Positions 38,667-50,477 of a stretch of DNA of 64,000 bases are shown here, one piece after another (position 1 is the first letter of the stretch; each line of letters opens with the position of its first letter). Origin of the DNA: Mercurialis annua (lineage: Eukaryota; Streptophyta; Magnoliopsida; Malpighiales; Euphorbiaceae). The position numbers and the translations under genes were made by a program. The stretch covers positions 50,267,651 to 50,331,650 of the forward strand of contig NC_065571.1 of assembly GCF_937616625.2 (NCBI RefSeq), read 5' to 3'. The notes under the pieces are model-generated. The model was given only the letters and a program-made list of their open reading frames with translations, did not search any database and had not been told where the DNA came from.

Positions 38667-41600
38667 ATGGCGTTTCACCATAACTTATCTCACCAAGAAC
38701 TCCCACTTCACCATTTCAGAAACCAAACTCAGTCCCAAACCCAACAAAACATGGAAGAAACCACCACTTCTCCGCCGCCGAATTGGCTGAACACAGCTCT
38801 TCTCCGTACACAACAACCGCAGCAGCATCATTTCACCGATCATACTAACAACTTTCTAAATCTTCATACAGCTTCTGCTACTACAAACTCCGACTCCTCA
38901 CAAAACCCAACTCAATGGTTATCTCGTAATTCGTCTTCAATTTATAACCGAAATCACAGTGATGTTATTGATGACGTGTCACATGCTGTAACGGTAACTG
39001 CTGCTGATTCTTTAGTGGCCGGTACTATCTCTCAAGAGTCTGCTGATTTGAAGAATAATATTAATAACAACAGTGAGACTATGAATAATAACAAGAGTGA
39101 AGGAGGGGAGAGTGGCAGCGGCGGCGGTGGAGATGGGATAATGAATTGGCAAAATGCAAGATGTAAAGCTGATATTTTGAGTCATCCATTGTATGATCAG
39201 CTGTTATCAGCTCATGTAGCTTGTTTACGGATCGCTACTCCGGTCGATCAGTTGCCGAGAATTGATGCTCAGCTTGCTCAGTCTCAGCATGTTGTGACTA
39301 AATATTCAGCTCTTGGTCAGGGTTTGGTTGGTGATGATAAGGAGCTTGATCAGTTCATGGTAAGTTATGTTGTTAGTTTTTACTCTGTTCTCTCTTTAAA
39401 AAGGTTGGAATTTTAAATATCTTTTTAATCAAGGTTTGCAAAGCTAGAATCTTTGTTCGATTTGATGACATGGGTGGTCAAGTTTAACGAGAATTTGGAG
39501 TGAATTGGTCGAAAATTTTGGAAATTATTGTGAAATGGCTTTTGGGATTTTATGAGATGGGATTTTGGAGTGTTTTGTTGACTTTTGATTTGTATAGTCT
39601 TTGTTTGGAAATTTTGAGTGGAGATGAATGCACCGACAGCTGATTGTTGTGAAAATTAAAGTTGGAAAGTTTGATTGTGGCTAATTTTGATTGCTTAGTG
39701 GATTTATGTGATACTTTGAGGTTATTTGGCTCATTCATAACAAAATTCTCCAATTTTGGTTCCTAAAAAATTTGAAATTGTTTTTTAGGCTAAGTTCTGG
39801 AATTTTCAATTGAATTCAATCATGCAAACATGGTGAAAATGTGTACCTTATTTTTAAGAATTGTAAAATTTGTGATTTTGTAGTGATTCTCTGTTTTTAG
39901 CTATTATTAGCAATGATGAAATATATTTAACACTCTTGATTTCACCCCTTTTAGTATGACTTAAAGTTTAAGTAAAATCATTAAACTAAAGATTGGAGTT
40001 ATACTCATTCTTTTAAATCATTTCTATTGGATATGCATATGATCTCAAGAATTGATCATTGAAGCTTGTCTTTTTAGACACTGAACCAGGAATTACTTGA
40101 TTTGTTTTGCAACTCTAATTCTTTTTACTTGTTTCAATTAAATTGACTGTGTTTAATGCAGGAGATAATGTATGAATTAAAAGTTTAGTTCTTCCTATTT
40201 GTAGGCACATTATTTTCTATTGCTTTGTCAATTTAAAGAACAACTGCAACAACATGTTCGAGTCCATGCTATGGAAGCAGTAATGGCCTGCTGGGAGATT
40301 GAGCAATCTTTACAAAGCTTAACAGGTGATTTTCATTTAATGACCTCCCCTTGTATGTAAAATTGAAGCCTGGTTAGTAATAATTTTAAAAGTATGTAAA
40401 AATACTTTATATAGTTTGGTAATTGCAAAAAATTTAAACAACTATTTAATTTTCTGATATACTGAAACTGAAAATCCTGGTGTTGAACCAACAGGAGTTT
40501 CTCCTGGAGAAGGTACAGGTGCAACAATGTCCGACGATGAGGATGACCAAGTAGATAGTGATGTTAATTTGTTTGATCCAAGTATGGACGGTGGAGATAC
40601 AATGGGATTTGGTCCGCTTATCCCAACAGAAACCGAGAGGTCGTTAATGGAGCGGGTGAGGCATGAGCTGAAGCATGAACTAAAGCAGGTAATGGCCGTA
40701 ATTTATATTGCATTGAAACTTTCTAAGTTTTTCATTTTTATAAACGCTTTTGAAACTTCAAAACTCTATATTTGTAAGCTGTTCTTATAAAAAATGCCAT
40801 CTTGCTGTTTTTAGTTTCGACATTTTCAGTTTCGGAGTTTAAGTTTCCGTACGCCATTGAAGAACAAAGCATGGAGTATCATTTTAAGTTTTTCAATTTG
40901 CTAACTTTTTCTGTTAATTTTATAGGGTTACAAAGAGAAAATTGCTGATATTAGAGAAGAAATTATGCGTAAGAGAAGAGCAGGAAAGCTACCAGGGGAC
41001 ACTACCTCTGTCTTAAAACAATGGTGGCAATCACATTCAAAATGGCCATATCCTACTGTAAGTTTTCTTCTATAAAGTACTGTACTGAGGTTTTAGCTAT
41101 ACCTGCCAATTTTAAACACGACATGACTAAATGGTATTGTACGAAGTTAAAGAATTTGTATCATAAGAACTCGTTTATGACACAATTTTTTCCGTGTCTA
41201 AATGTGCTCATGAATGTGTAATTAGCTTAAAAAAAAGTATTATAAAAGTATTGTATTTGAATCAGACACAATTATTAATCGTGTCGTATTCATGTTTTTG
41301 CTTAAAAGACAAATACGATCCATATATTGACCCGTAAATTAGGAGTTTAACCGAGTGAAGCCAACTCGCGAATTACTCGGGATTAGCTCGATTTAATTCA
41401 AGTCGAGTTTTAATTTGAGATGCTTGAGCTATTTATCGAGTTGAGCTCGAATTTCAAAATAGCTTGAACTTTAAAATAGCTCGATAAGCCCTCAAGCCTT
41501 ATCGAGCTTTAGTTCTATGACCACTACTCGAATAAATTCCAAAGAAAGGGTTTACAAGAGAAATATAGGGGATTCATCCTAATTGACATTTGAGTTAATT

Positions 41601-42846
41601 TACTTTTTATATATACATTTATTTATAATACTAATTTTATTTTTGTATTAAGATTAATTTTGAATTATTTATATAGATAATTTAGCCGAGTAGATTTTGA
41701 ATTTCAAATATTTTAATAAGTTCGAGCTCAAACTCCTAAAATAAAATTCAATCGACCTCCAGTCAAATTTCGAAATTGAAATTTTAGAGTTAAGTAGAAT
41801 TCGAACTTAACAGCACTTCGACTCGATCTGATTACGCTTCTACCGTAAACACGAGTTGACAGTTATAGTTTTAATTAGCTATAGAGTGATTGCAAGCCCA
41901 CCATTTTTCCGGTGTGTCGGGGGACAAAAAACATGTGCTTTAAATTAGGTAGTAAAGTAAAGAGGCCATGAAATTTCCTACCTTAAAGAACATGATATAT
42001 ATACATATGGATAAAATGCAATGATCATCACATGCATAAGCACACACCAGACAGAAAAGCAGAGTTTTGTGAAAATTTCTTCTGATAAGACATTAGTGGG
42101 TGCTTAAGTTAAGGCAAAGTCTTCACATTTAACTTATAATTTGCTAAATTTTCAATCTTTATGACTTTTCAGGAGGAAGATAAAGCAAGATTAGTACAGG
42201 AAACAGGATTGCAATTAAAGCAGATTAATAATTGGTTTATTAATCAGAGAAAGAGGAATTGGCATAGCAATCCTTCAACTTCAACAGTCTTGAAAAGTAA
42301 ACGCAAAAGGTATTAATTTTATTGTAATTAATTTGAAACGATCAGTACTGTAAATGTGTCAATCCGGCTCTCGAATTTGTATTTCGGGATCAAATAAGTC
42401 ATTTTTAATTTTATAGTCAACTAAATCCGAAAACTTGTGTTTCAGGATCAAATAAATCACTTTAGTCAATTAGATCGCAAAACTTTTATCTCGGAATAAA
42501 AAAAGTCACGCGTTTGAATATACAGATTAGGGGTTAATTGACCCCAACATAAGTTTTGAGATCTAATTAAATATAAAAATTAAAAGTAACTTATTTGACT
42601 CCCAAACACAAATTTTAGGATTTAATTAATTAAAAAAGTTAAAAAGTGATTAATTTGACTTCTAAAACATAAATTTTGAAATCTAACTGACTAAAAGAAT
42701 TAAAAGTTACTTGTTTGACTCCTAAATATAATTTTGAAGGCCGGGTTGGCCCTTTACTCTTTTTTTTCTTTCAAGAAGTTGGTACCAACCTAATGTTTTT
42801 TAAAAGAAGTAATGCAGGTGATAACAGCAGCGATCGGTTCGCGTAA
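38667..42846 (+). CDS. KNAT3: Class II KNOX homeobox protein, KNAT3/KNAT4 type
   Basis: Plus strand, 6 coding exons: 38667-39359, 40205-40325, 40495-40688, 40926-41057, 42173-42309, 42807-42846. GT-AG introns, consistent phases, 438 residues (I recall about 431 for KNAT3). N-terminal part: low-complexity Gln/Asn/Ser/Gly-rich, starting MAFHHN, with [16 protein letters not shown]1 is at about 162-205 ([20 protein letters not shown]), KNOX2 at about 226-272 ([20 protein letters not shown]), ELK at about 329-350, and the TALE homeodomain at about 352-415 with [11 protein letters not shown] in helix 3. The last exon has only 14 codons ending ..DRFA and uses the acceptor at 42805-42806; the nearby CAG at 42815-42817 would hit a stop at once. 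KNAT3/4 are nuclear transcription factors that pair with BELL proteins and act in secondary wall, root and seed development. Choice between KNAT3 and KNAT4 is not decided by sequence alone. Confidence 0.95.
41340..41870. mobile_element. hAT-like relic in KNOX intron 4
   Basis: Many GAGCTCGAATTTC / TAGCTCGAT / AACTCGCGAATTACTCGG motifs of the kind found in the 30131-30718 element. Lies wholly within intron 4 (41058-42172). Ends not defined. Confidence 0.4.
42358..42755. mobile_element. Foldback MITE in KNOX intron 5
   Basis: The left arm (GTCAATCCGGCTCTCGAATTTG) and right arm (..AATTTTGAAGGCCGGGTTGGCC) are inverted matches. In between are several diverged copies of the phrase AAATCACTTT..CAATTAGATC and its complement. 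It occupies about 80% of intron 5 (42310-42806) and stops 50 bp before the last exon. Confidence 0.6.
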
Positions 42847-44213
42847 ATCGAAGAACAATCGAGTAATCGGCACGAATTTCACTCGATCAACAGTAGATAC
42901 TGCATTGACAGAAGATAAAAAGGCTAACAAAGAGGATGATGATCAGGAAGAATGCGATCTTGCAGACTTATTAAGAATTTCAAAGAAAATATAATTAGTG
43001 AAATTGAATGTAGATAGAAGCAAAATATATGGATTTTGCAGGTTTATTTATATTTGTGAATAAGATCAATAGGGAGAGGTGGTTAAGGGGTGTATATACA
43101 GTGTAATAGTATAATATTTTTTATGCTTAGTTACTGATTGCTATAAGATTATAGCTTTCTTTTTTTGCATCCGTAGAATTGAACAGCAACTGTATGGAAT
43201 GTAAAATTTATAATTAATGTTGTTGAATAGCCACATGGTCTCATCTGAATGATTTGAGTTAATTAGCAGCAATCTAATTTATCTCTAAAAGAATATAATT
43301 GTGCTTGATTTACTTAAAAATGTATTTAGTAATTCTTTTAAGTTTTATAGAATTAGATATGTTTATATCTCATATATATGCGCATAATGGGGACGATGAC
43401 ATTTCTGGTTCGCCAAATCCTAATCATAGGCGAAGGCGTTATGATAGTACGCGATTCTTGTGTAGTATTTTCCGGACATTGTTTAAGCAAGCAAGGGTGA
43501 TCTAGCCGGGCGATCTCCTAGCTCGTTTGAGGTTGGATATTATTAGATGAGATCGATATTATCAAATAGTTTAGAATCATTAAGGACTGCAGCAGGAGAA
43601 AAGGTAATTGGGTAACTGGCAATGGAGTTTTGCCAAATATATATATGATTTTGGAAGACAACAAACTAATTTAAATGCTCAATGAACTGTGAGCAGACTA
43701 TAAATCTTGTAATTAATTGACAAAAGAATTGTAACAATTGCTAATAACGTTTTCTTGCAACTGAAGATATTGTATCATAAGCTCTTCCAATTTCCAATTT
43801 AAAGATTAAGGATTAATAATCATCTGCTGTGCAAATCAAATAGAGTATGGATTTCTGTCTGAGGCACCTGCAAGTTAATGACAGAAACTGTTGAAACAAT
43901 TATAGAATTGGAACGAAATTACCAAATAAAAAAGCGACCTAGTCTACGACTCAGCCATTCGTGCCAATTCTGCATTCGTTTCAACCGAAACTTGCTTAAT
44001 TACTTTGGAAATTGAATCTAAGTAATAACCACAATCTCATAAGCTAGGGTTTGTTGAATCAACACATGAAATTATATCAAAAGAATATTCAATTCCCCTT
44101 TTTTTCTGTCCAACAAAAGAATTAATATAAACAATCAGATTAACAACAAGATTACACAAAAATAAACAATTGATCCACTGAAATTGGAAGATCATCATAA
44201 TGCAAGTCCAAAA
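42847..44213. other. KNOX 3' region and intergenic
   Basis: A 60-residue frame at 42812-42994 is out of the KNOX reading frame. KNOX 3' untranslated sequence probably reaches about 43200. The rest has no supported gene; a frame at 43299-43505 with an Arg run is unsupported. The minus-strand gene's 3' end lies just left of 44214. Confidence 0.4.
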
Positions 44214-44657
44214 CTAGCTCTTAAAAGAGCCAACCGGAGCAACAGTAAATCTAGCTGAAAAATCAGGATACGCAGAATCAGTTTCTCTATCAACTCCGTC
44301 GTCAAAGTTCATCGCATAACTTTGAGGATCATACTGAAACTTTTGCGATCTTCTTTTTTTATTGCTGTTGCCGTTAATGCCATGAACACTAAATCTTCGA
44401 ATAAAATTCTTCCACCTTGGTCCCGCTAAAATCTCTGAAAATTCTTTAACTTTCTTAGCTTTTTCCCTTAAATAACACTCTCTTTTCTCCTCTTGTTTCG
44501 GCGGCAATAATAACCTGTCGGATCCGTCGGCGTTTCTTTTCCAGAAAACTAACCCTTTGAAACAACCGCAGCAATAAGGATTAAACGCCGCTGATGACTC
44601 TTCAAAATCTTGATCTTCGCCGTTATGAGTTTCTTCTGACTCTTCTTGATTAGACAT
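44214..44657 (-). CDS. Small plant protein of unknown function with FxYDPxSYxxNFDD motif
   Basis: Single-exon minus-strand gene, 147 residues. The acidic N terminus (to about 22) is followed by a Cys cluster CCGCF (29-33), a Trp/Lys segment, and a basic helix-prone part with LREKAKKVKEF and GPRWKNFIRRF (63-89). The signature KFQYDPQSYAMNFDDG (106-121) follows, then FSARF (133-137) near the C terminus. This signature marks a plant-specific family known to me only as uncharacterised. From memory the next gene after KNAT4 in Arabidopsis (At5g11070, with At5g25210 beside KNAT3) is such a small unknown protein, which supports it as a real, syntenic gene. No signal peptide or membrane segment. A paralogue-like protein is encoded at 63353-63787. 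Confidence 0.85.
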   Translation of the reverse strand: MSNQEESEETHNGEDQDFEESSAAFNPYCCGCFKGLVFWKRNADGSDRLLLPPKQEEKRECYLREKAKKVKEFSEILAGPRWKNFIRRFSVHGINGNSNKKRRSQKFQYDPQSYAMNFDDGVDRETDSAYPDFSARFTVAPVGSFKS

Positions 44658-45051
44658 GATTAAAAGAGATACTATAAACCTAACTTGAGAAGAAAGATAC
44701 TTAAAACCCTAAGAATCTAAGGCGACGAGTTAATAATCCAAAAGGAAAAAGAAGAAATAAAGCTGTATCAGAGTATGATTAAGTAGTACCGTCCAAATTA
44801 TGTTGTGATAATTAGGCCAGTGATTGACAGGTTGTTGACTTGATCATTAGTTAGTTGTATGCTCGTTTGATTAGGCTTTTTATTTATTTATTTATTTAAC
44901 AACTTTGCCGGCGGTTGCTTTCTATGGTAGTTAATAGAAAAGGAAAAGGGCCGTTTATATCCCTAAACTTTAACATTCAACTTTTTAAACATTAAAGGCT
45001 TGCTTGATTCTGAAACCAAATGTTAAAGACATAAATAATCTAAAGAAAATA

Positions 45052-45595
45052 CTCCCTCCGTTTGTTTTAGCTGTCCATTTAGTTAAATGAATTTGTCTAT
45101 ATTTACTTGTCCATTTAGAACTTCAAAATGATTTTAGCTATTATTTTTCAAATTTATCTATTTCTAATAAATAATAAATGATTATATGACTCAATTTACA
45201 AAGCATTTACTTCCTCTGTCTCGAAAGAGTTGTTCACGTTGTTTATCACACAGTTTAAGAAACTCAATTATTGTTTATAGCTTTTGTAAAATTTTCCTTA
45301 CTTTTCTTGTCATACCCCTATTTAATATAGGGTCCACTTGCAATTTACTTTTATTAGTGGATTTTAAATAGGAGTAATATAGAAAAATTGAGTGTAAAAA
45401 TTAGTTACTTTTTGAAAGTGGACAAAAAATTTGAGACAAAGAAAATTTTCAAAATGACAACTCTATTGGGACGGAAAAAAAATATTAAAAAGTAAGGTTC
45501 TATTAGTATTTGTTCCTATAATTTAAAACAAAAAGTCCACTTTCTTAATATGTACAATTTTGCCTGAATGCACAACTAAATAAAAACGTAGGGAG
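45052..45595. mobile_element. Stowaway MITE hosting a second MITE
   Basis: Termini CTCCCTCCGTTTG and ..AACGTAGGGAG inside TA duplications (45050-45051 and 45596-45597), the Tc1/mariner Stowaway signature. The length (544 bp) is inflated by a nested insertion at 45210-45482. Confidence 0.82.
45210..45482. mobile_element. Nested Stowaway-like MITE
   Basis: CTTCCTCTGTCTCGAAAGAG at the left pairs with CTCTATTGGGACGGAAAAAA at the right. TA borders at 45208-45209 and 45483-45484. Lies inside the 45052-45595 MITE, so it inserted later. Confidence 0.75.
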
Positions 45596-45882
45596 TACCA
45601 AACATCAATTTTTTTTAGCGGTGAAGTTGTATATAAAGTTAAATACTATATCATTATATAATTATACACGCTTAATTATTTTAAAAAATAACAAATTTTA
45701 ACGCGTTTTTTTTATTTTTTTACGAACTTTTAGTTTTAACAATGTTGAGCGTAAACTTTCAAATTTTTCAATTTAAACACCGGACAATCTTATATAATTG
45801 AATTGCTAATGTAGACGTTAATAGTGTATATTTGGAGTCCACATCATTATTTTTAACGAAAAATTGCTGGTGTTTTGAATTA

Positions 45883-46618
45883 TCTATATTATATATAAAA
45901 ATACGGAAGGGGGGAAAGGGCGAGGGGTGGACATGCACTTTTACACTAATACTCTTAATATTCTCTTTTTTATTATTTAATTAACTATAATTAATATAGA
46001 ATACTAATTGAATTAAACTATTCCTAATACTGTTAAAATAGACTATTAATCTTAATGAACTACTACTTTGTTTATGAAGATGATTGATTAAGAATGCATT
46101 ACTTCCACTAAATTATTATTTTACTATTATTTGATAAAAACTATAACAACTTTTGTGAATAAATTTAACTAAGTAAACTTTATTGTATTTTTGATTTCGT
46201 ATAAAAAAATCATTAGTATATTTTATGTTTTTTAGTTTGTACAAATTGTTATGTTGATTCATTAATAATGTATGTTATTAACTATTTATATTATGTTTAT
46301 GAATATAATACAAAAAAAAACGTGATTTTTTTATTTATTGGAATTTTATATATATCAATAAATAATAAAATAATTTTTTTTATATTAAATATCAATTTCT
46401 TTTATATTATTATGTAGGGTATGTTTAATGAAACAATTAATTAACATTACTTACTACTATTTTAATTGTTAGTATAATTGATCAATTATAAATAATAGTC
46501 TTAGTCCATAATTTTTTTAATCTAATAAAAACTCTAACTAATTTTATATTAATAACATATAAAATACATTGACGAGTTACGTTACGAGCCACGTGCGTAG
46601 CACGTAATGCGAAACTAG
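45883..46618 (+). mobile_element. Non-autonomous Helitron, 736 bp
   Basis: Begins TCTATATTATATATAAAAAT and ends ..AATGCGAAACTAG. The 5' TC and 3' CTAG are the Helitron termini, and the element sits between host A (45882) and T (46619) without target duplication. A perfect hairpin ACGTGC-GTA-GCACGT (46591-46605) stands nine bases before the terminal CTAG, the expected position of the transposition terminator. AT-rich interior with no Rep/helicase frame. Orientation follows from the hairpin and CTAG being on the right. Confidence 0.9.
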
Positions 46619-47075
46619 TAATAAAAAAATAGTCATGGTTTTTTTACTAAAATTATCCATTATTTTTTTTACTAGAATTAAAAATTTATATTAAAATTAT
46701 AAAATATGCTAGAAATAGGATTAAAGGTAATTAATACGAATTGCTGTCGTCTTTTTAGTTCATGAAAGTCGGCAAAAATAGCCTTTAATTGAGGATTTTT
46801 GGTAGACAGAATAATTATGAATTATTAAATTTTTGAATTATTGTTTACTTTATGAAATACTATAATTTTTATATCAAGAATGTCTGCAAATGGTGCCATG
46901 TGGACTTACGTTATACTAAGATAGGGAATTTAAAGACAAAATCAACAAATAAACAAAATGTGCATGATTGCCAATTTGCCATTTAGCCAGCTAGGAAACT
47001 TCGTCGTGGATGCAACTAATTGCCACTCTATTGAATTTGAAACAAATGACTGTAATTATCATTCCTAGGATAAGA

Positions 47076-47404
47076 AGAAATTCTTATGTAGACTCAGTCT
47101 ATTATATTATCTGTGGACTAAGCCAATTATATTATAACACCTCATTAAAATGAAGGTATTTTTATAATTTCGTTTGTTATTTGCATACACTTTTGAATAA
47201 TGATATTATAAGAATACTCTCATTTCAATGAGGTATTATAACATAATTGACTTAGTCTACGGATGACGTGGTGGACTGAGTCTACTTAAAAATTTCCAAA
47301 TAACAAATGAAATTATAAGAATACCCTTATTTTAATGAAGTGTTATAATATAATTGGCTTAGTCCACAGATGACGTGATAGACTGAGTCTACATAAGAAT
47401 TTCT
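47076..47404. mobile_element. Foldback MITE, about 330 bp, with internal third arm copy
   Basis: Left arm AGAAATTCTTATGTAGACTC and right arm GAGTCTACATAAGAATTTCT are perfect inverted repeats that extend imperfectly over about 110 bp (ATTGGCTTAGTCCACAG and complement). A third copy of the right-arm sequence lies in the middle (about 47205-47300), as if one arm was duplicated. Target duplication not clear. Confidence 0.7.
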
Positions 47405-48100
47405 CTAAGAGAAGATACTTACTTAAAAGACAAGTATTTAATTATGGAATTAAATTCAATTACATTGTTAGTTTATGACAATTAATTTTCCTATATACAA
47501 TTGCAAAATTTTCAACAGCGACTAAAATTTGTACAATTTTATATTGGTGCTAGTCTGCTAGATTACGAATTAAATCATAAGAACATTCAAATACTACAAA
47601 CTTACAATAAAGAGGAACTCCCTTTTTAAATTTATTTATTTTCAATACCTCAATTTTAAAAATTTATTTTTTTACTCTATTGTTTTTAATTGTACTCTCA
47701 ATTAGCAAAATAACTTATTTGTATTTTTACTCTCATTCTTTTAAGAACATGTATGTCTCATTTTTTTCTTTTTTCTCCTCTTTTTTTAGTCTCTTTTTTC
47801 TCTTTCCTCATTTTTCTTCTTTTCTTTTTTTTTTTTCTCTTTTCTTCTCCTTCTTTTCCTTTTCCTTCTTCTTCTTCTTTTCCTTTTCTCAGCAACTTTT
47901 TTCTTTTTCTTAGTCTTTTTCTTTTTACTAATTGTGAATGAGTTTAAAAGATAATATGATGGGTGATAGATGAAAAACTTTTTCTTATTCTTCTTTGTTT
48001 TAAATTATTATAGTATCGTTTTCTATAATTTTTTTTAAAAAAAAAGCGTCATTTTTTTCAGTAATGATGTTTTGACCTGGTTTTCAAACGTTTTTAATTA
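47405..48100. other. Gene-free interval with polypyrimidine tract
   Basis: 47750-47925 is almost pure T/C (TTCTTTTTTCTCC type), giving Phe/Ser frames that are not genes. Otherwise AT-rich. Confidence 0.6.
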
Positions 48101-48109
48101 ATTTTAAAA

Positions 48110-48490
48110 ATCGTTTGAAACTGTTTTTTTGAAACTGTTTTATACTGTTTGAAACTGTTTTATACTGTTTGAAACCTTTGTAAACGGTTTGAAACTCTTT
48201 TATATTGTTCGAAACTGTGTTAAAACTGTTATTTTTAGATTATTTGAAAGTGTTTTTTAGAAACTAATTTAGACTGTTTGAGACCTTTGTATACGGTTTG
48301 AAACTGTTTTATACTGTTCGAAACTTTTGTAAACGGTTTGAAACTATTTTTCTAAAACTGTTTGAAACGGTTTGAAACTGTTATTTTTAGACTGTTTGAA
48401 AGTGTTTTTTAGAAACTGTTTTAGACTGTTTGAGACCTTTGTAAACAGTTTGAAACTGCATTTGAAACTGTGTTTGAAACTGTTAGAAAC
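48110..48490. repeat. TTTGAAACTGTTTTA minisatellite
   Basis: About 20 variants of GTTTGAAACTGTTTTATACT and GTTTGAGACCTTTGTAAACG, in higher-order blocks of about 100 bp. Plus-strand frames through it encode Phe/Leu/Lys-rich by-products. Confidence 0.85.
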
Positions 48491-49491
48491 TGAACTATAC
48501 TTTATTTCATATACTCATAAACTGTTTTATTTAGTTTGTTATTATTTGCAACAGACTTATACATTTCTAATCATATATTAATTCAATTTTCATGAAACAT
48601 ATCATTGCAACTGTTATCAACTATTGTAAACACAAATAAAATAAAACAGAAACTATTTGAATATGATAATATAGAACACTAAAAAAATATAAACAAATGA
48701 AACAGTTTGCAACTGTTATTACATTTTAAACTATTTAAACATCTCGAAATTTTTTGAAACCTAATTAAACATACTGAAATTATAAAATAATTTGATTGAA
48801 CAATTTTACATCCTTTTTTTTACTGAATCCGCAGTTTTTATTGATCGTAATATATGAATTTGAATAATGAAGCAGTAATTCGAAAATATCTGACAGAAGT
48901 GAAGAATGAAATAATGACATTTGAGAGAATTAGAGATCTGAAAAAGAAAAAAAAAGCTGAGCTGAAAGTTTAGGGGAGGAAGAAGAAGTTTATTACAATA
49001 AAAACAAGTGGAGTAATTTTTAGGTATAAAAACAAATAGGACAAGGTATAAAAATAATTGGCTGACACGGATAGATAGGTAAGTTAAGTCCAAAATTTGT
49101 GGTAGGTTATTACTAATAATTTTTTTATTTAGATAATTCTCTAAATCTCTCTACAATAAAATAAGGGTTTTTTTTAACAAGTACCTATACAATTGCAAAA
49201 TATTCTTAAGAATACTAGTCATACTTTCAAAATTGAAAAATACAATATCCATTTTGTTTTTGCAAAACTATACTTTGTTTATTATAAAAATACAATAATC
49301 ATTATATACGGAATGTATTTAGATGAAAGTCAAGACTCTCCTACAAATAAAATCTTTACAAATAAATTAAGATCTTTTCAATTAAGATTTTTCCAAATGA
49401 AATCAATTAATATCTTTTCAAAATAAAACCAATTAAATATCTTTTCAAATAAAATCAATTAAAAAATTTCAAAAACAAATTTAAATAAAAT
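48491..49491. other. Gene-free interval left of the large retrotransposon
   Basis: AT-rich. No supported gene. The sequence at 49140-49491 continues on the far side of the retrotransposon at 60266, as shown by the target duplication. Confidence 0.4.
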
Positions 49492-50296
49492 TGTCACGAC
49501 CCGAAATCTCGAGCCGAGACCGGCGCTAGGGAATGGGAATTTTCGTTTCCGAAACCCGTAGCAAGCCTAAATTTAGCAATTTCTTTTTCGCGTTTTAAAA
49601 ATCTTTATAAAACTTTAATTGAGCGTTTTCAAAATTTCGGCAATATAACGGCTGTAATTTAAACTAACCAACACCTGCGGAAACGTATACAACTTAACAG
49701 CCATTATATAAATATCATTAATCATCATTTGTAAGTTAAACAGTTAATCTAAAACTACCTCTGATAATTTTTTTATTCCCAGAAACGAGACCTATCAAAA
49801 ACTATTAACAAAAAGCGGTGATAACCCAAAATACAACCATACCGCTATAGACCTCGACAAAAATAAACTAGCCTGACTATCTACTGCAGCGCTAGAGCAA
49901 AAGACAGAAACTGTACATGTCAAAAGAGCGAGCTTTCCGGATCAAGAATGGAAGCTCGGGTCAACCTTGATCTACTGAGTACCTGAAAAGTTTGGAATAT
50001 CAACGGGTCAGACTATGCTGAGTAAGTTCACAGTTTACTAACGATATTATATTTAAAACTAAGGTCGCATTGTCGATAACATACGATACTCAAATAATCT
50101 ATTTATAATCTCTTACTGGAATATACTTATACTTGAAACATAATTTGATAATAAACATTTCCTTAAATAAAGAAAGTATAAATAAACATAAATAAAAGAT
50201 TTCCAATATTCGATCCGTTTGAAACCCTAAACCCAAATGCTATGAACCTATAGAACATAATCAACGATAATTGTTTTTTTAAATCATATCGTCCGA

Positions 50297-50477
50297 GTGG
50301 CCGGGTCCCGAGATAATTCGACCGAGTTACCCGCTACCACGTGGCATAGTCCCGAGATAATTCGACCGAGTTACATCATGCCACTACTTAATCCCAAGTT
50401 GTGGGTCCCGAGATAATTCGACCGAGTTACCCACGAGACACAGGTCCCGAGATAGTTCGACCGAGTTACCTGGTGTC
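50297..50477. repeat. Four hairpins with a conserved 26-base loop and different stems (3' LTR copy)
   Basis: A core GTCCCGAGATAATTCGACCG.. (26 bases) recurs at 50305, 50349, 50405 and 50444; the fourth has one change. Each is bordered by a different pair of complementary sequences: CGGGT/ACCCG with outer GTGG/CCAC; GTGGCAT/ATGCCAC; GTGGGT/ACCCAC; GACACAGGT/ACCTGGTGTC (one bulge). The junction of units 1 and 2 creates a G-box CACGTG at 50338-50343. The same series is in the other LTR starting near 57382. Confidence 0.92.

Noticed and set aside
38406..38706. Frames of 84 and 89 residues overlapping the KNOX leader
   Set aside because: Low-complexity products of the CT-rich leader; no independent support, although short upstream frames may affect translation.
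42812..42994. 60-residue frame at the end of the KNOX gene
   Set aside because: Out of frame with the homeobox exons; the conserved C terminus ends at 42846 in another frame.
43299..43505. 68-residue frame with HRRRRYDST
   Set aside because: No splice context, no recognisable family and atypical composition; the resemblance to the YD motif genes is too slight.
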